Source: Bacteroidales bacterium
GTDB lineage: Bacteria > Bacteroidota > Bacteroidia > Bacteroidales > ML635J-15
Length of the DNA: 5,165 nt
Reading direction: 5' to 3'
NCBI GenBank assembly: GCA_028697515.1
Contig: JAQVEY010000215.1
Span: forward strand, 1 to 5,165
Made by a program: the position numbers and the translations under genes
Notes under the pieces: generated by a model
Told to the model about the DNA's origin: nothing
Databases searched by the model: none
Seen by the model: the letters and a program-made list of their open reading frames with translations, nothing else
Part shown: one piece after another, positions 1 through 5,165 of the stretch
Position numbering within the stretch: the stretch's first letter is position 1
How the letters are laid out: every line of letters begins with the position of its first letter

Positions 1-60
1 ATAACTTTTTTGGTCTTGAAAATTAATTTTTCCTTTTTTATATAAATATTCCAACGTTAC
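1..60. other. Intergenic flank downstream of the barrel protein gene
   Basis: No gene can be supported here. The stretch is AT-rich and contains short perfect palindromes (12 bp at 19-30 and 10 bp at 37-46), but both are pure A/T. There is no GC-rich hairpin followed by a T tract, so no intrinsic terminator is evident for the leftward transcript. No start codon for a following minus-strand gene is seen before the window ends. Plus-strand reading frames close at about 4, 26 and 45, too little to call the tail of a convergent gene. Confidence 0.6.
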
Positions 61-1743
61 CTAAAAATTATTCCTGTAACCAAAATGAATTTTAGAATCT
101 TTAAAACTGATATTATTATCATTTTGTTTACCAATGGCATACACAATAGTAAAAGTTCCTGCAGCTGTATTAAGATCGAGTCCTATTCCTGCACCAATGG
201 CATAGTTATACGAATCATCTGCTGTAAATCTCTTTTCGAAATAAGCTCCATCTATAAATGCAAATAATGCAGATTCTTCTTCGAAAACATAACTTAATTC
301 TAAATTACATAAAGAAAACGATGAAACAGGAATTGACAGTTCATCAAATCCTCTTATACTGTTTAAACCTCCTAAACGATATAATTCGTTATCAAGTACA
401 ATTTTGCTGTAAACTGAAGAAGTGAAATTTCTTATTTTAAAAGACATAAAGTTCCCTACCGGAATAAAATAAGAAACATCAATCTGGTTTCTTGTTTGGA
501 ATAAGATATTTTCGGCATTTTCGCTATCATCAGCAATGTTTTTTGACCCAAACTCAGAAAAAACATCAACTATCCATCCTTTTCTGGGGTGAAACGAATT
601 ATCTGTGTTTAAATATCTATATCCAATGCCGTACGAATTTGTCGAGAAATCGGAAATCCCGTTTTCAGAATTATCTGTACTAAGTAAATATGAGCTCATT
701 TTGCGATAATACATTTTTATTCCGTTTCCTGTATTACTGCCATATAGAATAGAACCTATAAAGTCAGTATTAACATAAGAGCTATCCTTCTTTTCAATAT
801 CAAAGCTCAGGTCTGTTCCAAAATCAGATTTAAACAAATATGGAACAGACAATTTTGTTTTTAGATTTTGACTGTGCGATTCATATTTCTGCCATTTAAA
901 CAAGAATAACTCACCTATGCCTGCACTATTGAGCAAATACAAGTTGATATCACCTGTTATAAGTAATTTTCCACTAGTTTGATTATTTGGCATTATCCCA
1001 ATCAAACCACTAAAATTACTAGCTTTTTTGTTTTTAAGATAAAACAAAATATCAGTTCTATCTTCTGAAAATGCCAATTGATAAGGTCTTGATTGCTCAA
1101 TAAATGGAATTGCTTTTATTTTTCTGTCAATATTTGAAATATTTGAAATTGAGAATATATCGCCTTTTTTAATATTAATCGTTTTACTTATGTAATATCC
1201 CTTTATTTTAGGAGTTCCTTTAATTATTAAACTATCAATAAAATATTTATCACCTTTCTCAATCCCAATTGTTGCTGTAACTAAATTTTTATCAAAATTT
1301 AAAGAATCCAATTTAATTATTGCAAAAGGAAAACCGTTTTCAGCATAATAATTAACTAATCTCTTCATCTCCTTTGTCAATATATTGCTGTTAAACTCAT
1401 CCGAATTTTTAGGCAATTTAGATTTCACTAACAATTCATCCGAAATATAAATATTCTCCCACAAGTACCTTTCCCCTCTGTTATAATATGCTTTTACTAT
1501 TGCTGTATCATATAGTATACTGTCGTATCCTGCGATAACATATCCATTTATTAAATCTGACGACTGATTAAGTTTAATGACATTGTTTATTTCAGCAGTA
1601 TCTGAATATTTATTTTGAGATTCTAAAGTATAATTATTTAAACTTTCATCTTTAACATAAAACTCTAAGGTTTGGGCTTTATAGGAATATACTAAACCAA
1701 TTAAGTTTATAATGATTAACAGATATTTAATAAATCTTATCAT
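61..1743 (-). CDS. BamA/TamA-family outer-membrane protein (POTRA repeats plus 16-strand-type beta-barrel)
   Basis: 560 aa. Seen: a signal peptide (hydrophobic residues about 5-20, probable cleavage near the KAQ at 22-24), then a periplasmic region of about 215 residues, then a beta-barrel ending in an aromatic residue (FGYRNNF, 554-560), as outer-membrane barrels do. The periplasmic region reads as POTRA-like units at about 93-167 and 168-240, with a more diverged possible one at 26-92. Barrel hallmarks are HPRKGW (385-390), the RLGGLNSIRGFDE segment (456-468) carrying the SIRGF lid-loop motif with Arg464, FIDGAYF (496-502), and a GAGIGLDL strand followed by a TFTIVYAIG strand (517-538). Known: this Omp85 superfamily inserts or translocates proteins at the outer membrane. 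Inferred: length and architecture resemble TamA (about 577 aa, three POTRAs) more than BamA (about 800 aa, five POTRAs). A two-partner-secretion TpsB role is less likely because no exoprotein gene is adjacent. The start is fixed by the ATGA overlap with the upstream gene. The cargo is unknown. Confidence 0.9.
   Translation of the reverse strand: MIRFIKYLLIIINLIGLVYSYKAQTLEFYVKDESLNNYTLESQNKYSDTAEINNVIKLNQSSDLINGYVIAGYDSILYDTAIVKAYYNRGERYLWENIYISDELLVKSKLPKNSDEFNSNILTKEMKRLVNYYAENGFPFAIIKLDSLNFDKNLVTATIGIEKGDKYFIDSLIIKGTPKIKGYYISKTINIKKGDIFSISNISNIDRKIKAIPFIEQSRPYQLAFSEDRTDILFYLKNKKASNFSGLIGIMPNNQTSGKLLITGDINLYLLNSAGIGELFLFKWQKYESHSQNLKTKLSVPYLFKSDFGTDLSFDIEKKDSSYVNTDFIGSILYGSNTGNGIKMYYRKMSSYLLSTDNSENGISDFSTNSYGIGYRYLNTDNSFHPRKGWIVDVFSEFGSKNIADDSENAENILFQTRNQIDVSYFIPVGNFMSFKIRNFTSSVYSKIVLDNELYRLGGLNSIRGFDELSIPVSSFSLCNLELSYVFEEESALFAFIDGAYFEKRFTADDSYNYAIGAGIGLDLNTAAGTFTIVYAIGKQNDNNISFKDSKIHFGYRNNF
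1132..1149 (-). repeat. Perfect 9-bp in-frame tandem duplication
   Basis: The plus-strand 9-mer ATTTGAAAT occurs twice head to tail. On the coding strand it encodes ISN-ISN, residues 199-204 of the barrel protein. It lies at the first strand/helix boundary of the last POTRA-like unit, so it adds three residues without shifting the frame. It may be a small slippage duplication or chance in AT-rich DNA. Confidence 0.7.
1740..1743 (-). other. ATGA stop/start overlap (translational coupling site)
   Basis: The TGA stop of the DUF4831 gene (1740-1742) and the ATG start of the barrel protein gene (1741-1743) share bases as ATGA on the minus strand. No Shine-Dalgarno-like sequence precedes this ATG. 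Re-initiation by the terminating ribosome is therefore the natural reading, and it supports co-transcription of the two genes. Confidence 0.85.
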
Positions 1744-2912
1744 TCATTAGATATAGTCTTAACAGAACCTGAATTTTCGTCAAATATTATATTCAAAGCT
1801 TTGTTTTTGAACAATTTCGATGGAAGATAGTTTATATAACCGCACTGAGGTACCATAATTATTTGCTCGGCATAATGAATATCATCATGAACTATCTTAA
1901 TAGATGCGTATCCGGGAATTCTATAAAACAAACCTTTCTTTTTATCTTTTTTAGCTAATTCGGTTTGACGATGATAAAAACGATCAATTTCTGCAGTATT
2001 TCCACGATTTATTAATAAACAATATACTGGTTCTGAATTAGAAATCTCATTTTCGACAATACCAAATTCATCCGAAAGATAAAACATTACTATTTTTTCT
2101 TCTTTGGAATTTCCCAAGGGAGTATATTTAAAATTATAGACATTTTCAATTTTAACAGTTTTTCCAATGAACAAGGAAAGATATTCCTCCTCCAGTTTTT
2201 CCAATTCGTCAATCAAACTCTTAACATCAGCTATTGGTGTTTCTGTTTCAAACTGTCCCGTCATAAGTTTGAATTTACGCTTCCTTATTTTTATCAGATA
2301 ATTTGCAGCTTCTTCTGCTTTTTGTTCAAATTCTTTACTAGTTATTACCTTATTATAAACTGGTATCTTTTGAAATACTGAGTCAACTTCAATAACTTTA
2401 TATGTCGTATCTGTAATATTAATAAAATTTCTTTTTATTGACATCTCAGAAAACACAACATCATCAGTTAAATATTGTGGAATAGTTAGTGTCGTATTAT
2501 CAATGTGACCAAACTCATAAGAATCAGAACTTCCAATAGACTTAATAATATTTGAATTATAATAATTGACTAAAAATTTATTCTTTTTAAAGAAAACTAT
2601 ATATGTTGCATTTGGATCAGGTTCTGTAATTTGTTTGATTTCGACATTCTTTATTTTCGAAACAACAGAAGCTTCTTGTCCAGTATTTTTAAGTGTAAGG
2701 TATTTATCTGCATACTTTTGATAAGGTCCTGGAAAGAAATATTCAGTTTCAACACATACATTAATATTAATAGTAACTCTCGGCAATGCATAAATAAATG
2801 AATTCTTTTTAATCTGTAATTCAGAATCTGTAACTGGAACTACATTTATTTGTGCTTCTAAAGAACAAGACAAAAGCATCAATATTACAAATATATTTAT
2901 GATTCTTTTCAT
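1740..2912 (-). CDS. Secreted DUF4831 family protein of unknown function
   Basis: 390 aa from the chosen start. Residues 1-20 form a signal peptide (MKRIIN, a hydrophobic core, then LEA before Gln21). LLSC at 13-16 could instead be a lipobox with Cys16. Family hallmarks as I recognise them: FIYALPR (39-45), PGPYQKYADKYL (61-72), EPDPNATY (97-104), a helical block at about 194-251 (FEQKAEEAANYLIKIRKRKF, then a LxELExLEEEYLSLFxGK pattern), FYRIPGYA (329-336), and QCGYINYLP (356-364) near the end. The protein is therefore essentially full length. No catalytic motif is visible, and the family has no established function known to me. An in-frame ATG at 2984 would add 24 residues but would bury the signal peptide and overlap nnr, so I prefer 2912. 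The gene ends in the 4-base overlap with the barrel protein gene, suggesting that the two proteins act together in the periplasm or outer membrane. Confidence 0.9.
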   Translation of the reverse strand: MKRIINIFVILMLLSCSLEAQINVVPVTDSELQIKKNSFIYALPRVTININVCVETEYFFPGPYQKYADKYLTLKNTGQEASVVSKIKNVEIKQITEPDPNATYIVFFKKNKFLVNYYNSNIIKSIGSSDSYEFGHIDNTTLTIPQYLTDDVVFSEMSIKRNFINITDTTYKVIEVDSVFQKIPVYNKVITSKEFEQKAEEAANYLIKIRKRKFKLMTGQFETETPIADVKSLIDELEKLEEEYLSLFIGKTVKIENVYNFKYTPLGNSKEEKIVMFYLSDEFGIVENEISNSEPVYCLLINRGNTAEIDRFYHRQTELAKKDKKKGLFYRIPGYASIKIVHDDIHYAEQIIMVPQCGYINYLPSKLFKNKALNIIFDENSGSVKTISNE

Positions 2913-2928
2913 AGTTATTTTTTTTTTG

Positions 2929-2936
2929 CGAAAATA
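2929..2936 (-). promoter_or_regulatory. Possible -7 box upstream of the DUF4831 gene
   Basis: The minus strand reads TATTTTCG, seven of eight positions of the Bacteroidota TAnnTTTG consensus. It is followed by GC, a run of ten A (2918-2927) and TAACT before the ATG. It lies in the 55-bp gap after nnr. I see no clear -33 TTG at the right distance, so this is only a candidate secondary promoter; readthrough from nnr is the alternative. Confidence 0.3.
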
Positions 2937-2967
2937 AGCAATTATTATTGATGAATAAAAATTTTCG

Positions 2968-4470
2968 TTAAAACTTAAAAGCATCTGCTAAGCAATCCAC
3001 TATATCAGAAGCTATCATAGAAGTCTGACCATATTTTCCAGCAGCAATATCTCCTGCCTTTGAGTGTATATAAACACCTGCCAAAGCAGCTTTTTCGGGG
3101 CTATATGACTGAGCTAGTAATGAGGAAATTATTCCAGTTAGCACATCTCCACTACCACCTGTAGCCATTCCAGGATTACCTCTTTTATTAAAATATAAGC
3201 TTTTGTTCGGTAAAGAAATTACTGTATATCCTCCTTTAAGAATAATAATTACGCCTGTTTCCTCTGAAAACTTCTGCATAAAATTAATCCTTGAATACGA
3301 ATTTTCGAATTTGCCGAATAATCTTTCAAACTCTTTTGGATGTGGAGTCAGAATAGTTCCGGATTTCAATAAGTTTTTAAAATTCTTTATCTCTGCCAAA
3401 TTGTTCAAACCATCAGCATCAATTACAATAGGTAAATCTGTTTTTTTAATTAAATTTTTCAGAGCTTGAATAGTTTTGCCATTTGTTCCCAAACCTGGCC
3501 CTATTCCAATTGCTGAATATTTTTCCACATCCATTATTCCTGTAAAAACATTTTCTCCATAATCCACTTGTACCATAGCTTCAGGTACTGCAATTTGTAA
3601 AATATCTATAAGTTTTTGAGGAACATGTACTGTCAACAAGCCTACACCGCTTCTTATACAAGCCTTTGATGCCAAAACTGCAGCTCCTGCCTTTCCAGTG
3701 GATCCAGCAATTAGGAGTGCATGACCAAAAATGCCTTTATGATCGAATCGATTCCTCTTAATAATTATTTGTTTAATATCACAATCATCTATAATACCAT
3801 AATCGGTTCTTGTCTCATTAATGGCTTCTTGACATAACCCAATCGGAACAACATATACATCGCCGAAATACTTGTAATTTTCAGCAAACAATGAGGATAA
3901 AGGTGGAAACTGAATTGTGAAAGTATAGTCTGCTTCAATTATTTTACCAGTATTAGATGAGTTATCTTCTCCAAAAAGTCCCGAAGGAATGTCAATGGCT
4001 ATTACAGTATTTTCAGAATTATTAACCTTTTCTATTATTTCAGCAAATTGACCAGTAACAGGCCTTGTAAGCCCACTGCCAAACAAACAATCAATGATAA
4101 TTGTATTTTTAGAAATTATTAATTGATCCGGTTGAGATATAATTTTAATCTTATCTGGGCAAAGATCTTTCAGTCTTTTAAAATTCACATTACAATCATT
4201 GCTTATATTTTCTGAAAAAGCACAAAAATATGTTTCAACATCGACAGCTTGCTGATACATTAATCTGGCAATTGCCAAGCCATCACCTCCGTTATTTCCA
4301 CAACCTGAAATAATAACAAATTTCCTATCCTTAATTCCAATTTCTTTATAGATACTTAAGAATAACTCATGTGCAGCACGTTCCATAAGCTCTATTGATT
4401 CAACAGGCTCATTATCAATAGTATATTTGTCTATAGCTTTGACTTGTGAAGAAGTAAATATTTTTGTCAT
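2968..4470 (-). CDS. nnr: Bifunctional NAD(P)H-hydrate epimerase / ADP-dependent NAD(P)H-hydrate dehydratase
   Basis: 500 aa, close to the 515 aa of E. coli Nnr (YjeF). This cytoplasmic metabolite-repair enzyme interconverts R- and S-NAD(P)HX and dehydrates the S form back to NAD(P)H, using ADP in the bacterial family. The N-terminal YjeF_N epimerase domain (about 1-215) shows ELMERAA (27-33), GCGNNGGDG (56-64), DCLFGSGL (127-134) and AIDIPSGL (158-165), in which Asp160 matches the conserved catalytic Asp. The C-terminal ribokinase-like dehydratase domain (about 230-497) shows HKGIFGHALLIAGS (244-257), GIGPGLG (322-328), DADGLN (351-356), TPHPKEFERL (375-384), LKGGYTVI (411-418) and NPGMATGGSGDVLTG (432-446), with Asp442 as the expected catalytic Asp. 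Both active sites look intact. The start is the first in-frame ATG and gives the usual short N-terminus. It is the first gene of the leftward cluster and diverges from the peptide transporter gene. Confidence 0.97.
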   Translation of the reverse strand: MTKIFTSSQVKAIDKYTIDNEPVESIELMERAAHELFLSIYKEIGIKDRKFVIISGCGNNGGDGLAIARLMYQQAVDVETYFCAFSENISNDCNVNFKRLKDLCPDKIKIISQPDQLIISKNTIIIDCLFGSGLTRPVTGQFAEIIEKVNNSENTVIAIDIPSGLFGEDNSSNTGKIIEADYTFTIQFPPLSSLFAENYKYFGDVYVVPIGLCQEAINETRTDYGIIDDCDIKQIIIKRNRFDHKGIFGHALLIAGSTGKAGAAVLASKACIRSGVGLLTVHVPQKLIDILQIAVPEAMVQVDYGENVFTGIMDVEKYSAIGIGPGLGTNGKTIQALKNLIKKTDLPIVIDADGLNNLAEIKNFKNLLKSGTILTPHPKEFERLFGKFENSYSRINFMQKFSEETGVIIILKGGYTVISLPNKSLYFNKRGNPGMATGGSGDVLTGIISSLLAQSYSPEKAALAGVYIHSKAGDIAAGKYGQTSMIASDIVDCLADAFKF

Positions 4471-4483
4471 TTTGTTTTTTGCA

Positions 4484-4491
4484 CAAAAATA
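4484..4491 (-). promoter_or_regulatory. Candidate -7 box for nnr
   Basis: The minus strand reads TATTTTTG, a full match to the Bacteroidota TAnnTTTG element, 13 bases before the nnr ATG. Transcription starting about 5-7 bases further on would leave a leader of fewer than ten bases. No convincing -33 TTG lies 17-23 bases upstream, and the region is A/T-rich, so the assignment is tentative. Confidence 0.4.
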
Positions 4492-4505
4492 TAGTTAAAA
4501 TTTGA

Positions 4506-4522
4506 TAATTCAGCTTGAATTA
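4506..4522. promoter_or_regulatory. 17-bp inverted repeat, possible operator between divergent promoters
   Basis: The sequence TAATTCA-GCT-TGAATTA has perfect 7-bp arms around a 3-bp centre. Its centre (4514) is 21 bases from the transporter -7 box and 23 bases from the nnr -7-like box, so it covers the -33 region of both. It includes the TTG of the transporter promoter. A dimeric regulator could bind here, but the arms are A/T-rich and chance is possible. Confidence 0.35.
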
Positions 4523-4542
4523 AAAAAAGATTTCTATATTTG
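4515..4542 (+). promoter_or_regulatory. Bacteroidota-type promoter for the peptide transporter gene
   Basis: TTG at 4515-4517 and TATATTTG at 4535-4542 are separated by 17 bases. They match the TTG / TAnnTTTG pattern of the phylum's primary sigma factor, whose spacing is 17-23. Transcription would start near 4548, giving a leader of about 35-40 bases that is A-rich and lacks a Shine-Dalgarno sequence, as is usual in this phylum. Confidence 0.6.
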
Positions 4543-4585
4543 CGAAGCGATAAAAAAATAGTATTAACAAATAAAAACAATTATT

Positions 4586-5165
4586 ATGTTTAAAAATCAC
4601 CCAAAAGGATTACTTGCTGCGGCTCTGACGAATATGGGCGAAAGGTTTGGATTTTACATTATGATGGCAATCCTTACACTATTCATTTCATCAAAATTCG
4701 GTTTATCTGAAACATCAACAGGATATATTTATTCTATATTCTATGCGTCAATTTATGTATTGGCATTGGTTGGTGGACTAATAGCAGACCGAACAAGAAA
4801 TTACAAACGCACAATTATGTTGGGCTTAATTCTTATGGCCTTGGGATATGTTATCATTGCAATTCCTACGCCAACACCAGTTCCTAACTTTGCATTATAT
4901 TTAGGTTTAACCTGCGTTGGTCTTTTTGTAATAGCTTTTGGTAACGGCCTTTTCAAAGGTAATCTTCAGGCAATTGTAGGCCAAATGTATGACAATAAAG
5001 AATACAAGGATTTTATTGCAAAAAAGTTTGGCGTTGATGAAAATGGCAAACCAAAGAGAGATATGAGAGATGCCGGTTATCAGCTGTTTTATATGTTTAT
5101 TAATGTTGGGGGATTCTTCGCTCCTTTTATTGCTATTGCAGTAAGAAACTGGTGGCTTAAATTTA
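4586..5165 (+). CDS. POT/PTR2-family proton-coupled oligopeptide transporter, N-terminal part (cut by window end)
   Basis: The first 193 codons are present; the gene runs off the right edge, so the C-terminal two thirds or so are missing (family length is about 450-550 aa). Known: MFS-fold inner-membrane importers of di- and tripeptides driven by the proton gradient. Seen: HPKGLL (5-10), then TM1 with NMGERFGFY (16-24), TM2 about 46-66, the loop GGLIADRTRNYKRT (63-76) matching MFS motif A/PTR2 signature 1, AFGNGLFKGN (117-126) in place of the usual GTGLFKPN, GQMYD (132-136), and FYMFINVGG (168-176) matching the FYxxINxG signature 2. The ExxER motif has Asn16 where the first Glu is normal; Glu19 and Arg20 are kept. 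The loop at about 137-162 is long and charged for this position. The ATG at 4586 is the first in frame after the promoter. The exact substrate cannot be told. Confidence 0.93.
   Translation, partial: MFKNHPKGLLAAALTNMGERFGFYIMMAILTLFISSKFGLSETSTGYIYSIFYASIYVLALVGGLIADRTRNYKRTIMLGLILMALGYVIIAIPTPTPVPNFALYLGLTCVGLFVIAFGNGLFKGNLQAIVGQMYDNKEYKDFIAKKFGVDENGKPKRDMRDAGYQLFYMFINVGGFFAPFIAIAVRNWWLKF

Noticed and set aside
1..60. Intrinsic terminator or tail of a convergent gene at the left edge
   Set aside because: Only A/T palindromes are present, with no GC-containing stem. The short plus-strand frames that end here are too brief to distinguish from chance.
85..267. Plus-strand open frame of about 60 codons
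   Set aside because: It lies wholly antisense to the C-terminal barrel of the outer-membrane protein. Its translation is Cys/Ile-rich and low in complexity, with no recognisable domain or promoter.
492..683. Plus-strand open frame of about 63 codons
   Set aside because: It is antisense inside the same barrel gene and resembles no protein family. The minus-strand frame carries the conserved HPRKGW motif across this stretch.
2913..2984. Upstream in-frame ATG at 2984 as the DUF4831 start
   Set aside because: It would add 24 residues before a clear signal peptide and overlap the 3' end of nnr by 17 bases. The ATG at 2912 gives a normal secreted N-terminus.
3203..3469. Plus-strand open frame of about 88 codons
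   Set aside because: It is antisense to the nnr dehydratase domain, whose conserved motifs (DADGLN, TPHPKEF, LKGG) are read on the minus strand here. It is a shadow frame.
4471..4585. Riboswitch or small RNA in the divergent intergenic region
   Set aside because: The 115 bases are AT-rich, with no stable GC stems or recognisable riboswitch core. The predicted leaders (about 10 and 35-40 bases) are too short for a riboswitch.
1..5165. Mobile element, CRISPR array, toxin-antitoxin or defence genes
   Set aside because: There is no transposase or integrase frame, no spaced direct repeats, no terminal inverted repeats and no short toxin/antitoxin pair. All long frames are accounted for by core-type genes.

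Overview
The window looks like chromosomal DNA of a Bacteroidota bacterium, most likely of the Bacteroidales/Marinilabiliales type. The DNA is very AT-rich (roughly 30% G+C by eye). Starts lack Shine-Dalgarno sequences and sit behind A-rich leaders, and -7 boxes of the TAnnTTTG type occur upstream of genes. One gene encodes a DUF4831 protein, a family I know essentially only from this phylum. I see no mobile element, CRISPR array, RNA gene or sign of recent transfer.

Layout: three genes run leftwards on the minus strand, in transcription order. First is nnr (4470 to 2968), a bifunctional NAD(P)H-hydrate epimerase/dehydratase. Next, after a 55-bp gap, is a secreted DUF4831 protein (2912 to 1740). 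Last is a BamA/TamA-type POTRA-plus-barrel outer-membrane protein (1743 to 61), whose ATG overlaps the preceding TGA by 4 bases. Diverging to the right is the 5' part of a POT-family peptide transporter gene (4586 to beyond the window end). The 115-bp divergent intergenic region holds a good -33/-7 promoter for the transporter, a -7-like box for nnr, and a 17-bp inverted repeat midway between them.

How the genes fit together: nnr is metabolite-repair housekeeping in the cytoplasm. The DUF4831 and BamA/TamA-like proteins both carry signal peptides and are tightly coupled, so a shared envelope role is the most interesting inference here. The transporter is an inner-membrane proton-coupled oligopeptide importer whose ExxER motif lacks its first Glu. 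The window is mostly ordinary core genome. I found no convincing undescribed system; the best leads are the DUF4831/outer-membrane-protein pair, the altered transporter motif and the shared dyad.
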